NCBI RefSeq assembly: GCF_013410105.1
Contig: NZ_JACCCJ010000001.1
Span: 682,001 to 746,000 of the forward strand
Origin: Sphingopyxis sp. JAI108
GTDB taxonomy: Bacteria; Pseudomonadota; Alphaproteobacteria; Sphingomonadales; Sphingomonadaceae
Length of the DNA stretch: 64,000 bases
Direction of reading: 5' to 3'
Shown here: positions 8,976 through 18,992 of the stretch, one piece after another
Layout of the letters: each line of letters starts with the position of its first letter
How positions within the stretch are numbered: the stretch's first letter is position 1
Position numbers and translations under genes: made by a program
The notes under the pieces: model-generated
Seen by the model: only the letters and a program-made list of their open reading frames with translations
Told to the model about the DNA's origin: nothing
Database searches by the model: none

Positions 8976-10010
8976 ATGGAATATCGTCAATTGGGATCAT
9001 CGGGGCTGCGCGTTCCCGCGCTGAGCTTCGGAACCGGGACGTTCGGAGGCCAGGGGCCGCTGTTCAGCGCGTGGGGCACCAGCGACGCCGCCGAGGCGCG
9101 GCGGCTGATCGACGTCAGCCTCGACGCCGGGGTCACGCTGTTCGACACCGCCGACGTCTATTCGAACGGCGCGTCCGAAGCGATTTTGGGCGAGGCGATC
9201 AAGGGACGCCGCGACGCGGTGCTGATCTCGACCAAGACCGGGCTGCCGATGGGCGACGGGCCGCAAGACTGGGGCGCCTCGCGCAGCCGGTTGATCCGCG
9301 CGGTCGAGGATGCGCTTCGGCGGCTCGGCACCGACCATATCGACCTGCTGCAACTCCACGCCTTCGACGCATCGACCCCGGTCGACGAATTGATGGACAC
9401 GCTCGGCGCGCTGATCGCCGCGGGCAAGCTGCGCTACGCCGGCGTCTCCAACTATCCGGGCTGGCAACTGATGAAGGCGCAGGCCACCGCCGACCGGCTC
9501 GGCAAACCGCGCTTCGTCGCGCATCAGGTCTATTATTCGCTGATCGGCCGCGCCTATGAAGCCGACCTGATGCCGCTCGCCGCCGATCAGGGTGTCGGCG
9601 CGATGGTGTGGAGCCCGCTCGGCTGGGGTCGCCTCACCGGCAAGATCGGGCGGGGCCGTCCGGTCCCCGCGGGCAGCCGCCTGCACGAAACCGAACAGTT
9701 TGCGCCGCCCGTTGAGGAAGAACTGCTCTATCGCGTGATCGATGCGCTCGAAGCCGTCGCGGCCGAAACCGGCAAGACGGTGCCGCAGGTCGCGATCAAC
9801 TGGTTGCTCCAGCGCCCCACCGTGTCGTCGGTGATTATCGGCGCGCGCAACGAGGAGCAGCTGCGGCAGAATCTCGGTGCGGTCGGTTGGGCGCTCACCG
9901 CGGAGCAAGTGGCCGCGCTCGACGCCGCGAGCGACGTCCTGCCGCCCTATCCGCACACGCCCTACCGGCAGCAGGCGGGGTTCGCGCGGCTGAACCCGCC
10001 GCTCGTCTAA
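8976..10010 (+). CDS. Aldo/keto reductase
   Basis: An NADPH-dependent oxidoreductase of the aldo/keto reductase superfamily (344 aa), cytoplasmic. The catalytic tetrad is visible: Asp and Tyr in FDTADVYSNGASE, Lys in LISTKTG and His in LLQLHAFD. The C-terminal SSVIIGARNEEQLRQNL is the usual 2'-phosphate-binding segment. I start it at the ATG at 8976 (MEYRQLGSSGLRVP), the canonical AKR N-terminus; the longer open frame upstream has no family resemblance. It is divergent from the LysR gene and followed after 14 bases by an MFS exporter, so a regulated reductase/export unit is likely. Confidence 0.92.
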   Translation: MEYRQLGSSGLRVPALSFGTGTFGGQGPLFSAWGTSDAAEARRLIDVSLDAGVTLFDTADVYSNGASEAILGEAIKGRRDAVLISTKTGLPMGDGPQDWGASRSRLIRAVEDALRRLGTDHIDLLQLHAFDASTPVDELMDTLGALIAAGKLRYAGVSNYPGWQLMKAQATADRLGKPRFVAHQVYYSLIGRAYEADLMPLAADQGVGAMVWSPLGWGRLTGKIGRGRPVPAGSRLHETEQFAPPVEEELLYRVIDALEAVAAETGKTVPQVAINWLLQRPTVSSVIIGARNEEQLRQNLGAVGWALTAEQVAALDAASDVLPPYPHTPYRQQAGFARLNPPLV

Positions 10011-10024
10011 CAGGAACCTCTCCC

Positions 10025-11188
10025 ATGAAAATCAACTTCCCGCTGCTGGCCCTCGCGACCGGCGCCTTCGGCATCGGCATCACCGAATTCGCCCCGATGG
10101 GCCTGCTGCCCGACATGGCCGAGGGGCTGGGGGTGTCGATCCCCGCCGCCGGACTGCTCGTTTCTGCTTATGCGCTCGGCGTGATGCTCGGCGCCCCGCT
10201 GATGACGCTCACCACCGCGCGGATGAACCGGCGGACCTTGCTCATCGGCCTGATGGCGATCTTCACGCTCGGCAATTTCCTCTCCGCCATCGCGGGCGAT
10301 TACACGACGCTGATGGTCGCGCGCGTCATTACCTCGCTCAACCATGGCGCCTTCTTCGGCGTCGGCTCGGTCGTCGCCGCCAGCCTCGTCGCGCCCGAAA
10401 AGCGCGCGAGCGCGGTCGCGGCGATGTTCATGGGGCTGACGCTCGCCAATGTCATCGGCGTGCCGCTCGCGCCGTGGGTCGGCGAAACCTTCGGCTGGCG
10501 CACCGCGTTCGGCGCGATCGCGATCTGGGGCCTCATCACCATGGCCGCGCTGCGTTTCGCGCTGCCCGACATCCCGCGCGCCGAGGGCGGCAACATGCTC
10601 GCCGAACTCGGTGTGCTGAAGCGCCGCGAAGTGCTCGTCGCGCTCGCGCTCACCGCGATCGGTTCGGCGGCGATGTTCACCGTGTTCACCTATATCGCGC
10701 CGATCCTGACCGAAGCGACGGGGGCAGGGACCTTGTTCGTGACCGCGATGCTGGTGATCTACGGCCTCGGCCTCACCGCCGGCAACTGGCTCGGCGGGGT
10801 GTTTGCCGACCGCTCGATCGACCGCACGCTGATCGTCTCGCTCGCCGGGCTGGCGGCGATGCTGATCCTGTTTGCTATCACGATGTACTCGCCGCTTGCG
10901 GCGGCGGTCACGATCTTCCTGTGGGGCGTCGCGACCTTCGCCATCGTCCCGCCGCTCCAGATGCGGGTTATGGAGGCGGCGTCGGATGCGCCCAACCTCG
11001 CCTCGGCGGTCAATATCGGGGCGTTCAACCTCGGCAATGCGATCGGGGCCGCGGTCGGCGGCGGGGTGATCGGCCTCGGCCTCGGTTTCCCGGCGGTATC
11101 GATTGCGGGCGCGGTGATGGCGGTGGCCGGACTCGCGATCGTGCTCGCATCGCGCACGCAAAAATCTGTAGCACTCGCCGGGGCCTGA
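10025..11188 (+). CDS. MFS transporter, arabinose/drug efflux type (AraJ/YdhP-like)
   Basis: A 387-residue major facilitator protein with twelve expected membrane helices. The N-terminal ATGAFGIGITEFAPMGLLPD is typical of the DHA1 AraJ/YdhP/NepI group of H+-driven exporters, and the loop after helix 2 (TLTTARMNRRTLLIGLM) takes the place of the MFS motif A. The start at 10025 follows AGGAA at 10012-10016. It is 14 bases from the aldo/keto reductase stop and likely cotranscribed. The substrate is unknown. Confidence 0.88.
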   Translation: MKINFPLLALATGAFGIGITEFAPMGLLPDMAEGLGVSIPAAGLLVSAYALGVMLGAPLMTLTTARMNRRTLLIGLMAIFTLGNFLSAIAGDYTTLMVARVITSLNHGAFFGVGSVVAASLVAPEKRASAVAAMFMGLTLANVIGVPLAPWVGETFGWRTAFGAIAIWGLITMAALRFALPDIPRAEGGNMLAELGVLKRREVLVALALTAIGSAAMFTVFTYIAPILTEATGAGTLFVTAMLVIYGLGLTAGNWLGGVFADRSIDRTLIVSLAGLAAMLILFAITMYSPLAAAVTIFLWGVATFAIVPPLQMRVMEAASDAPNLASAVNIGAFNLGNAIGAAVGGGVIGLGLGFPAVSIAGAVMAVAGLAIVLASRTQKSVALAGA

Positions 11189-11228
11189 CGATTGCCATTC
11201 CGGCGGCGGGGTCTATGCAATCGGCGGC

Positions 11229-11888
11229 ATGGAAACGCCGATTCTCGCTGTCCTCCTTGGCAAGTCGCAGCCCTTCCGCGGCGATGAACCGAGCGCCATC
11301 GGCAAGCTGCCGGTGGCGCATCGGGTTGCCGTCGGCCCCATGGGGCTTGCCGGCGACGAGCAGGCCGACCGGACGGTGCATGGCGGCATCGACAAGGCGA
11401 TCCACCATTATCCCGCCGACCATTATGACTGGTGGCGCGGGTATCTGGGCGATGCGTCCTTGCTCGATGCGCCGGGTGCGTTCGGGGAAAATATCTCCAC
11501 ATCCGGCCTCGACGAGCAGAATGTCTTCCTCGGCGACCGCTTCCGCCTCGGCAGCGCGCTCGTCGAAGTGACGCAGGCGCGCCAGCCGTGCTGGAAGCTC
11601 GATCACCGTTTCGGGGCGAAGGGGGTGATGGCGCAGGTGGTCAAGACGCGGCGGACGGGCTGGTATTACCGCGTGCTCGAATCGGGGCAGGTGCGCGCGG
11701 GCGACACGCTCGACCTCGTCGAGCGACCCTGGCCCGACTGGCCGCTGTCCTCGCTGTTTGGCCTGTTGGTCGGCGGCGAGGCGAAGGACCGCCCAGCCGA
11801 CCTCCGCGCCTTGCGCGACGTGCCGGTGCTCGCCGAAACCTGGAAGGTGCGGCGCGCCAAGCTCGCTGAGCAGTTCGGCACCGATTAG
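11229..11888 (+). CDS. MOSC-domain protein, YiiM-like
   Basis: A 219-residue MOSC protein of the YiiM type. MOSC domains bind molybdenum cofactor through a conserved cysteine, and YiiM detoxifies N-hydroxylated compounds such as 6-hydroxylaminopurine. Visible motifs are DRTVHGGIDKAIHHYP (residues about 47-62), AFGENISTSGL and the candidate Mo-binding cysteine in QARQPCWKLDHRF. The C-terminal 3-alpha domain with KVRRAKLAEQFG is also YiiM-like. It stands alone and ends 4 bases inside the convergent AraC gene. It is a second potential Mo-cofactor user in the window after the YdeP-like enzyme. Confidence 0.85.
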   Translation: METPILAVLLGKSQPFRGDEPSAIGKLPVAHRVAVGPMGLAGDEQADRTVHGGIDKAIHHYPADHYDWWRGYLGDASLLDAPGAFGENISTSGLDEQNVFLGDRFRLGSALVEVTQARQPCWKLDHRFGAKGVMAQVVKTRRTGWYYRVLESGQVRAGDTLDLVERPWPDWPLSSLFGLLVGGEAKDRPADLRALRDVPVLAETWKVRRAKLAEQFGTD

Positions 11889-12781
11889 GCGGTCATCGCA
11901 AAGCGCTTCGGCGGCAGCCCGACGTGGCGGGTGAAGGCGGTGCTGAAGGCGCTCGCCGACCCATAGCCGACTTGGCTTGCAATCTCCTCGATCTTGCCCG
12001 CGCGGCGGCGCAGCAAATCCCTGGCGATGCTCATGCGCCAGCCTTGCAGATATTCCATCGGCGGCACACCGAGGGTTCGCGCGAAGCGCTCGAAAAAGGC
12101 CGAACGCGACAGCGCCGCTTCCTTCGCGAGCGCGGCGACCGTCCATGCCCGCGCCGGTGCGCCGTGGATCTGCCGGATGGCCGCCGCGAGTCGCGGATCG
12201 CTCAAGCCCCGCAGCAGTCCCGGCGGGGCGTTGTCTCCCTCGACCGAGCGCAGCGCTTCGACGATCAGCACCTCGACCAGCCGCGACAGGATCAGGTCGC
12301 ATCCGGGCCGCTCCTCGCCCGCTTCTTCGCGCACCAGCCGTACGAGTGTTGCGAGCCGCTCGGCGCCGCGCAGGTGAATGAGCGCGGGAAGCTGCGACAC
12401 GAGCAGCCCGGCGTCGGGCGATTCGAAAACGAAATAGCCGCCAAGCATCCGCACGTCGGCGTCGCCCTCCTGCCGCCCGTGGCGGACCTCTCCTGCAAGA
12501 CCCGCTGTGGCATGGGGATCAACGACGACGGGTTCGGCGGGTTCGAAGCCCGACATGGTGAAGCCGGGGGTTGCGGGCAGGAAGATGAAATCGCCCGCCT
12601 CGATCGTTACCGCCTCCGCACCATCGACGGCCAGCCGGCAGCGTCCGTCGATCACCGTGCAAAACCCCGGATGACCGAAATCGCCATAGCGCACCGCCCA
12701 GTCGCCCGCGCCGCTGATCGCCTTGGCAAAAACGGTGCGCGGGCGGAGTAGCCCGATTAGGTCGGAAAGCGGATCGGACAT
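11885..12781 (-). CDS. AraC-family regulator with N-terminal cupin
   Basis: A 298-residue transcription regulator. Residues about 5-185 form a cupin-type sensor (FCTVIDGRCRLAVDGAEAVT then GDFIFLPATPGF), and residues about 195-295 carry two helix-turn-helix motifs (TVAALAKEAALSRSAFFERF; the second around IEEIASQVGYGSASAFSTAF). It is divergent from an SDR gene with 94 bases between the starts. The spacer holds a CTAATTA direct repeat that could be its operator. The likely role is control of the SDR gene; the inducer is unknown. Confidence 0.9.
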   Translation of the reverse strand: MSDPLSDLIGLLRPRTVFAKAISGAGDWAVRYGDFGHPGFCTVIDGRCRLAVDGAEAVTIEAGDFIFLPATPGFTMSGFEPAEPVVVDPHATAGLAGEVRHGRQEGDADVRMLGGYFVFESPDAGLLVSQLPALIHLRGAERLATLVRLVREEAGEERPGCDLILSRLVEVLIVEALRSVEGDNAPPGLLRGLSDPRLAAAIRQIHGAPARAWTVAALAKEAALSRSAFFERFARTLGVPPMEYLQGWRMSIARDLLRRRAGKIEEIASQVGYGSASAFSTAFTRHVGLPPKRFAMTA

Positions 12782-12792
12782 ATGGACTATCG

Positions 12793-12817
12793 CTAATTAA
12801 ATGTGGATTTCTAATTA
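12793..12817. promoter_or_regulatory. CTAATTA direct repeat, candidate AraC operator
   Basis: CTAATTA occurs at 12793-12799 and again at 12811-12817, an 18-base period in an AT-rich pocket between the divergent AraC and SDR genes. Direct half-sites about two helical turns apart are the usual format of AraC-type operators. The assignment rests on position and form only. Confidence 0.4.
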
Positions 12818-12875
12818 TAGATGGTCCGTCGTCTGTCGTCTAGTTTCCTTTCATCGAACTAAGAAAGGAAAACCT

Positions 12876-13613
12876 ATGAAGACGATCCTCATTACCGGCT
12901 GCTCCTCCGGCTATGGCCTCGAAACCGCGCGTCATTTCCATGCACTGGGCTGGAACGTCGTCGCGACGATGCGCCGGCCGAAGCCAGATCTGTTCGCATC
13001 GTCGGATCGCCTGCGCGTCCTCGCGCTCGACGTCACCGACCCGGACAGCATCGCGCTCGCGCTCGATCGGGCCGGCCCGATCGACGCGCTCGTCAACAAT
13101 GCCGGTATTGGCCTCTTCGGCGCGCTCGAACATTCGCCACCGCAGAAGATCCGCGACGTCTATGCCACCAACACGCTCGGTACCATCGCGATGACGCAGG
13201 CGGTGATCCCGCAGATGCGCGAACGCGGATCGGGCGTCATCGTCAACATCACCTCGTCGGCGACGCTCGCCTCCTTCCCGCTCGCCGCCGCTTACACGGG
13301 AAGCAAGGCCGCGATCCAGGGCTTCACCGGATCGCTCGCGCACGAACTGGCGCCGCTTGGCATCGCGGTAAAGCTGGTCGAGCCGGGCTATGGCCCGACG
13401 ACCGCCTTCGCGCAGAATACCGAAATCCGCCTCGAAGACGTGCTGCCCGAACCTTATGGCAGCTATGCCGCACCGATCCTTGCCGGCATGGCCGAACCCG
13501 CGCTGTTCACCACCGAGGCCGATGTCGCCGAGGCGGTGTGGCAGGTGGTGCACGACCAGAGCGGGTGTCCCCATTTTCCCGCGGGTGCCGACGCGCTCGC
13601 GCTGGTCGCATGA
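12876..13613 (+). CDS. Short-chain dehydrogenase/reductase
   Basis: A classical SDR of 245 residues using NAD(P)H. It has the cofactor motif TGCSSGYG at residues 7-14, LVNNAG near residue 71, an ITSSATLASF catalytic serine segment and the YTGSK active-site YxxxK. The start at 12876 follows GAAAGGAA with good spacing. It is divergent from the AraC regulator and probably under its control. The substrate cannot be assigned. The gene ends 6 bases before the convergent glpD stop. Confidence 0.9.
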   Translation: MKTILITGCSSGYGLETARHFHALGWNVVATMRRPKPDLFASSDRLRVLALDVTDPDSIALALDRAGPIDALVNNAGIGLFGALEHSPPQKIRDVYATNTLGTIAMTQAVIPQMRERGSGVIVNITSSATLASFPLAAAYTGSKAAIQGFTGSLAHELAPLGIAVKLVEPGYGPTTAFAQNTEIRLEDVLPEPYGSYAAPILAGMAEPALFTTEADVAEAVWQVVHDQSGCPHFPAGADALALVA

Positions 13614-13619
13614 GAGGGG

Positions 13620-15170
13620 TCAGCCCGTCACGCGCTCTTCGAAATATCCGGAGTCAGCCATCCGGGCGTCGGCGACGAGGCGCTCGGCATGTTCGGCAAG
13701 GCGCGCGACCTCGCCGGGCGTGAAATGCAGCCCCAGCTTGCTCCGCCGCCAGAGGATGTCGTCGGTCGTTCGCGCCCATTCGCGCGTCACCATCCAGCGG
13801 ATCTCGGCTACGCTCAGCCCATGCGCAATCTCGCCGCCGAGGTCGTCCCAGTCCGCCGCTCCCGCCAGCCACTCGCGCGCGTCGGTGCCATAGGCCTTGG
13901 CGATGCGGTCGACCGTTGCAGTGGAAAGGAAGGGATAAGCGAGCTTGTAATCCGCCTTCAGCGCGCCGGCGCCGTTCGTCGGGAAATTGCCGCCGGGTAG
14001 CGGCGCCTTCGCTGTCCAGCGCTTGCGCGAAAGCGCCGTGACATGATCGACCAGGTCGTCGACAACCTCCTCGGCGACATGGCGATAGCTGGTGATCTTG
14101 CCGCCATAGATGGTGAGCAAGGGTGCACCTTCCGCCATGTCGAGGTCGATCCGATAACCGCGGGTCGCGGCTTCGGGGCGCCCCGAGCCGTCCTCGATCA
14201 GCGGCCGGACACCCGAATAGGTCCACACGACATCGGCGGGGGTGACGGGGATGCGGAAATAGAGGCTCGCCCCTTCGCAAAGATAGGCGATTTCATCGGC
14301 GCTCGCCTGCGCCTCGCTCGCCGGTCCGTCATGGTCCTGGTCGGTGGTGCCGATCAGCGTGAAGTCGCGCTCGTAAGGGATGGCGAAGAAGATGCGTCCG
14401 TCGGGCAGCTGGAAAAAATAGGCATAGTCATGCTCGAACAGCTTGCGCACGACGATATGCGACCCCCGCACGAGCCGCATCTGGTGATCGGGCTCGGCAT
14501 CGGCGCGTTTGAGCAGGTCGAGCACCGCGGGCCCCGCAGCGTTGACGACGCTGCGTCCGGTAAAACGATATTGATGGCCCTGGTCATCGCGTGCGTCGAC
14601 GATCCACAGCCCGTCCTCGCAGCGGAGCATTTCCACGCGCGTCCGGGTGCGCACCCGTGCGCCGTGGTCGACGGCATCGCGCGCGTTGAGCGTGACGAGC
14701 CGCGCATCGTCGACCCAGCCGTCCGAATATTCGAAGCCCTTCACATATTGCGGCTGGAGCGGCCCGCCTGCGGCATGGCGGCGCAAATCGACTGACCGCG
14801 TCGCGGGCAGTTTCTTGCGCCCGCCGATATGGTCATACAGAAACAGGCCGAGCCGCAGCAGCCAGCGCGGGCGCAGCCCGTCGCGATAGGGCAGGACGAA
14901 GCGCAGCGGATGGATGATGTGCGGCGCGATGCCCCACAGAAGCTCGCGTTCCTTCAGCGCCTCGCGCACCAGGCCGAATTCATAATGTTCGAGATAGCGC
15001 AGCCCGCCGTGGATCAGCTTGGTCGATTTCGATGAGGTGCCTTGCGCGAGATCGCCTGCCTCCAGCAGCAGCACCCGCCCGCCGCGCCCCGCGGCATCGC
15101 GCGCGACACCCGCGCCATTGACGCCGCCGCCAACGACGATGACATCATAGGGTGAGGCGCTGTCGGGCAT
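13620..15170 (-). CDS. glpD: Aerobic glycerol-3-phosphate dehydrogenase GlpD
   Basis: A membrane-associated FAD enzyme that oxidises sn-glycerol 3-phosphate to dihydroxyacetone phosphate and feeds electrons to the quinone pool. The 516-residue length fits E. coli GlpD (501). The N-terminal FAD motif is YDVIVVGGGVNGAGVARDAA, and STKLIHGGLRYLE is the GlpD signature. LLTIYGGKITSYRHVAE near residue 350 is also diagnostic, and the C-terminal DAO_C domain is complete. No glpK or glpF is seen nearby. It is divergent from zwf, with a long inverted repeat in the 249-base spacer. It opposes gpsA (28773), which runs the same conversion in reverse for lipid synthesis. Confidence 0.93.
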   Translation of the reverse strand: MPDSASPYDVIVVGGGVNGAGVARDAAGRGGRVLLLEAGDLAQGTSSKSTKLIHGGLRYLEHYEFGLVREALKERELLWGIAPHIIHPLRFVLPYRDGLRPRWLLRLGLFLYDHIGGRKKLPATRSVDLRRHAAGGPLQPQYVKGFEYSDGWVDDARLVTLNARDAVDHGARVRTRTRVEMLRCEDGLWIVDARDDQGHQYRFTGRSVVNAAGPAVLDLLKRADAEPDHQMRLVRGSHIVVRKLFEHDYAYFFQLPDGRIFFAIPYERDFTLIGTTDQDHDGPASEAQASADEIAYLCEGASLYFRIPVTPADVVWTYSGVRPLIEDGSGRPEAATRGYRIDLDMAEGAPLLTIYGGKITSYRHVAEEVVDDLVDHVTALSRKRWTAKAPLPGGNFPTNGAGALKADYKLAYPFLSTATVDRIAKAYGTDAREWLAGAADWDDLGGEIAHGLSVAEIRWMVTREWARTTDDILWRRSKLGLHFTPGEVARLAEHAERLVADARMADSGYFEERVTG

Positions 15171-15218
15171 GGGGCCGGGTCTTAGAATCGTTCAGCCGGG
15201 ATTGCCATATGCCTGAGC

Positions 15219-15320
15219 GCCCCTGCGAAGGCAGGGACCCATCACCCGTGGCATCGTCCTTTCCAGAGCAGTCCTTTCGTGTCGCAACGGCCGGTGATGG
15301 GCCCCTACCTTCGCAGGGGC
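15219..15320. repeat. Long inverted repeat in the glpD-zwf divergent spacer
   Basis: Two 28-base arms beginning GCCCCTGCGAAGG and ending with its inverse match at 26 of 28 positions, with about 46 bases between them. It sits between the two divergent promoters, an unusual place for a terminator. Most likely it is a mobile-repeat remnant; it could also insulate the two promoters. Confidence 0.75.
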
Positions 15321-15419
15321 ACGGCTGCCGCACGAACGCATGCGTAGCGGCTTACGTATGCGCGTTGCATTCGGGGGGCGCATCCTCCAATTCTGCACAT
15401 GTTATCCAAGGGGACGAAT

Positions 15420-16883
15420 GTGAGCGTGAAAGTCGAAACATTGGTGCTGTTCGGCGCGACGGGCGACCTCGCGCAGCGCATGCTCTTTCCCTCGCTCTAT
15501 AACCTCCACCTCGACGGGCTGCTCGCCGACGCGCTGACGATCGTCGGGTCGGGGCGGTCGAAGATGGACCGCGCGGCGTTTCAGGGACAGGTTCGCGAGG
15601 CGCTTGTCGAACATCTGCCCGCCGACCGCATCGACGATGGCGGGGTCGAAAGCTTCCTCGGCCGTATCGACTATTGCGCGATCGATGCCGGGGCGGGAAC
15701 CGGCTATGACGAGCTCGCGGCATTGCTCGGCGACCGCATGACGCGCCCGATCGGCGTCTATCTCTCGACCCCGCCGTCGATGTTCGGCCCGATCGCGCAG
15801 GGCCTCAAGGCCGCGAACATTGCCTGCGCCGAATGCCGCATCGCGATGGAAAAGCCGATCGGGCACGATCTGGCCTCGTCGCGCGACGTGAATGCCGAGG
15901 TCGGTGACGCCTTCGCCGAGGATCGCGTCTTCCGCATCGACCATTATCTCGGCAAGGAAACCGTCCAGAACCTGCTTGCGCTGCGCTTTGCCAATATGCT
16001 GTTCGAGCCACTGTGGAACGCGCAGGCGATCGACCATGTCCAGATCACCGTCGCCGAAACCGTCGGGCTCGAAGGCCGCGTTTCCTATTATGACGGGGTC
16101 GGCGCGCTGAAGGACATGGTGCAGAACCATATGCTCCAGCTGCTCGCGATCATCGCGATGGAGCCGCCGTCGAGCGTCTCGTCGACCGCGGTGCGCGACG
16201 AAAAGGTCAAGCTGCTGCGATCCTTGCGCAAGCTGACCGCCGCCGATGTGAAGGCGCACAGTGTCAAGGGGCAGTATAACAGCGGCGCGGTCAATGGCGG
16301 TGCGGTCGCGGGTTATGCCGACGAACTCGGCAACCCGTCGAACACCGAAACCTTTGTCGCAATCAAGGCCTATATCGACAATTGGCGCTGGAAGGGCGTG
16401 CCCTTTTACCTCCGCACCGGCAAGCGCATGCCGCAGCGCAAGTCGGAGGTGCTGATCCAGTTCAAGCCGGTGCCGCACAATATCTTCGCGCGCGTCGGCG
16501 CGGGCAAGCTCGATGCGAACAGCATGATCATCAACCTGCAGCCCGAAGAGAATATCCGGGTCAAGGTGATGGCGAAACAGCCCGGCCTCGACCGCGACGG
16601 TGTGAAGCTGAAAGAGGTGACGATGGACGTCTCGCTTTCGCACAGCTTTGCGGGCGAGCGGCGGCGCATCGCTTACGAGCGCCTGCTGCTTGATTTCATC
16701 GAGGGCGATCAGACCTTGTTCGTGCGCCGCGACGAGGTGGAGGCGCAGTGGCAATGGATCGATTCGATCCGCGATGCTTGGGCCGCGGTGGATATGGCGC
16801 CGCAGAATTACACCGCCGGAAGCTGGGGTCCGTCGAGCGCAATCGCGCTGATCGAACGCGACGGGGCGAGCTGGCATGATTGA
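15420..16883 (+). CDS. zwf: Glucose-6-phosphate 1-dehydrogenase
   Basis: First enzyme of the Entner-Doudoroff and pentose phosphate routes: oxidises glucose 6-phosphate to 6-phosphogluconolactone with NAD(P)+. The nucleotide-binding [12 protein letters not shown] is near the N-terminus, and the active-site signature [13 protein letters not shown] is near residue 177. The length (487 aa) fits. Start choice: the GTG at 15420 has AAGGGGA six bases upstream; the in-frame ATG at 15399 would add seven residues and has no ribosome site. A 197-base spacer with a terminator-like hairpin separates it from edd. Confidence 0.93.
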   Translation: MSVKVETLVLFGATGDLAQRMLFPSLYNLHLDGLLADALTIVGSGRSKMDRAAFQGQVREALVEHLPADRIDDGGVESFLGRIDYCAIDAGAGTGYDELAALLGDRMTRPIGVYLSTPPSMFGPIAQGLKAANIACAECRIAMEKPIGHDLASSRDVNAEVGDAFAEDRVFRIDHYLGKETVQNLLALRFANMLFEPLWNAQAIDHVQITVAETVGLEGRVSYYDGVGALKDMVQNHMLQLLAIIAMEPPSSVSSTAVRDEKVKLLRSLRKLTAADVKAHSVKGQYNSGAVNGGAVAGYADELGNPSNTETFVAIKAYIDNWRWKGVPFYLRTGKRMPQRKSEVLIQFKPVPHNIFARVGAGKLDANSMIINLQPEENIRVKVMAKQPGLDRDGVKLKEVTMDVSLSHSFAGERRRIAYERLLLDFIEGDQTLFVRRDEVEAQWQWIDSIRDAWAAVDMAPQNYTAGSWGPSSAIALIERDGASWHD

Positions 16884-17043
16884 GCGCACCCCAAACTTTC
16901 TCCCCTTGGCGAAGAAGGACACGAAGCCTTGTCGCGCAGCGACTAGGCGCAGTTGGATTAGGGTCTCTACCGCTACCTTCGCACGCCACGTCCAATGCCC
17001 TCACCCAGCTTCGACTAGGCAGCAAGCTGCCAAGTCTGCGCAT

Positions 17044-17070
17044 CCCTCTCCCCCAAGGGGAGAGGGTTTT
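17044..17070 (+). terminator. Terminator-like hairpin just upstream of edd
   Basis: CCCTCTCCCC and GGGGAGAGGG form a 10-bp stem with a 3-base loop, followed by TTTT. It ends 10 bases before the edd start. It could terminate or attenuate zwf read-through, but hairpins of this kind are also common as dispersed repeats in sphingomonads. Confidence 0.5.
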
Positions 17071-17080
17071 GGAATGCACC

Positions 17081-18922
17081 ATGACTGATATCCACCCCAC
17101 CATCGCCGCGGTCACCGACCGCATCATCGCGCGCAGCAAGCCCCGCCGCGCCGCTTATCTCGACCTGATGGACCGCCAGCGCGAGGCCGGCACCAATCGC
17201 GGCAATCTGTCGTGCGGCAACCTCGCGCATGGCTTCGCCGCGTCGGGCGAGGACAAGCCCGCGATCCGCTCGGGCGCCGAAATGAATATCGGCATCGTCA
17301 CCAGCTATAACGACATGCTCTCGGCGCATCAGCCGTACGGCCGCTATCCCGAACAGATCAAAGTCTTCGCGCGCGAAGTCGGCGCGACCGCACAGGTCGC
17401 GGGCGGGGTTCCGGCGATGTGCGACGGGGTGACGCAGGGGCAGGCGGGCATGGACCTGTCGCTGTTCAGCCGCGACAATATCGCGCAGGGCACCGCGATT
17501 GCGCTCAGCCATGCGATGTTCGAGAGCGCGCTGCTGCTCGGCATCTGCGACAAGATCGTCCCCGGGTTGCTCATCGGCGCGCTGCGTTTCGGCCATCTGC
17601 CGCAAATCCTGATTCCCGCCGGACCGATGCCCTCGGGCCTCGCGAACAAGGAAAAGCAGCGCGTCCGCCAGCTCTATGCCGAGGGCAAGGCCACCCGCGA
17701 CGAACTGCTCGAGGCCGAGGCGGCGAGTTACCATGGCGCGGGCACCTGCACCTTCTATGGCACCGCGAACTCCAACCAGATGATGATGGAGCTGATGGGG
17801 CTGCACATCCCTGGCAGCGCCTTCACCAACCCCGGCACCAAGCTGCGCCAGTTACTGACGCGCGCCGCGACGCATCGGATCGCCGAGATCGGCTGGGACG
17901 GTGACGATTACCGCCCGCTGGCGCGCTGCATTGACGAAAAGGCGATCGTCAACGCCGCGATCGGCCTGCTCGCGACCGGCGGGTCGACCAATCATGCGAT
18001 CCACCTGCCCGCGATCGCGCGCGCCGCGGGGATCATCATCGACTGGCAGGATTTCGACGAGCTCAGCCACGCGGTGCCGCTGCTCGCGCGTGTCTATCCC
18101 AACGGCGCGGGCGACGTGAACAACTTCCATGCGGCGGGCGGCATCGGCTATGTCGTGCGCGAGCTGCTTGGCGCGGGATTGCTCCACGGCGACGTGCTGA
18201 CCGTCGGCGGCACGATGGCCGATTATGCGGCCGAGCCCGTGCTGGTGAACGACGAACTCCACTGGCAGGCGGCACCCGCGACAAGCCGCGACGACAATAT
18301 GCTGCGCCCGGTTGCGGCGCCTTTCTCGGCCGATGGCGGGATGCGCCTGCTCGCGGGCAATCTCGGCCGCGCGATCATCAAGACGAGCGCGGTCGCCGAG
18401 GATCGCTGGACGATCGAGGCGCCGTGCCGGATCTTCGACGACCAGAATCAGGTGCTCACCGCGTTCAAGGCGGGCGAGCTGGAGCGCGACGTCGTCGTCG
18501 TCGTCCGCTTCCAGGGGCCGCGCGCCAACGGCATGCCCGAACTGCACAAGCTGACCCCGGCCCTCGGGGTGTTGCAGGACAAGGGCTATCGCGTCGCCCT
18601 GCTCACCGACGGGCGAATGTCGGGCGCGAGCGGCAAGGTGCCCGCGGTGATCCATCTCTCGCCCGAAGCCTTGCCCGGCACCGACGGGGTGAGTGGTCCG
18701 CTCGCCTATCTTCAGGACGGCGACATCGTGCGCGTGTGTGCGGTGAACGGCGAAGTCGTGGCGCTCGTCGACGAGGCCGAATGGGCCTCGCGCGCACCCG
18801 CTGCCGCGCCGCCCCCGGCGGTCGGCGTGGGGCGCGAGCTGTTCGCGCTGTTCCGCCACCACGCCGACGAGGCGGAGAAGGGCGGATCGGCGGTATTGGC
18901 GGCGATGGAGACCGTCATTTGA
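17081..18922 (+). CDS. edd: Phosphogluconate dehydratase
   Basis: Entner-Doudoroff enzyme that dehydrates 6-phosphogluconate to 2-keto-3-deoxy-6-phosphogluconate. It belongs to the IlvD/Edd Fe-S dehydratase family. Cysteines in [11 protein letters not shown] and [14 protein letters not shown] are the expected cluster ligands, and [17 protein letters not shown] is the C-terminal family signature. The true start is the ATG at 17081 ([15 protein letters not shown], 613 aa, close to the 603 of E. coli); the open frame extends far upstream through the spacer without family similarity. The spacer before eda is 70 bases and contains half of a repeat. Confidence 0.94.
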   Translation: MTDIHPTIAAVTDRIIARSKPRRAAYLDLMDRQREAGTNRGNLSCGNLAHGFAASGEDKPAIRSGAEMNIGIVTSYNDMLSAHQPYGRYPEQIKVFAREVGATAQVAGGVPAMCDGVTQGQAGMDLSLFSRDNIAQGTAIALSHAMFESALLLGICDKIVPGLLIGALRFGHLPQILIPAGPMPSGLANKEKQRVRQLYAEGKATRDELLEAEAASYHGAGTCTFYGTANSNQMMMELMGLHIPGSAFTNPGTKLRQLLTRAATHRIAEIGWDGDDYRPLARCIDEKAIVNAAIGLLATGGSTNHAIHLPAIARAAGIIIDWQDFDELSHAVPLLARVYPNGAGDVNNFHAAGGIGYVVRELLGAGLLHGDVLTVGGTMADYAAEPVLVNDELHWQAAPATSRDDNMLRPVAAPFSADGGMRLLAGNLGRAIIKTSAVAEDRWTIEAPCRIFDDQNQVLTAFKAGELERDVVVVVRFQGPRANGMPELHKLTPALGVLQDKGYRVALLTDGRMSGASGKVPAVIHLSPEALPGTDGVSGPLAYLQDGDIVRVCAVNGEVVALVDEAEWASRAPAAAPPPAVGVGRELFALFRHHADEAEKGGSAVLAAMETVI

Positions 18923-18992
18923 TTTGCCGGCAGTTTAAGACGCAACAATAAGATCCCGGCCTTCGCTGGGATGACGATGAAAGAGAGATAGA

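Noticed and set aside
16880..17080. Upstream extension of edd
   Set aside because: Crosses the zwf-edd spacer including a hairpin, has no family similarity, and the ATG at 17081 gives the normal Edd N-terminus.
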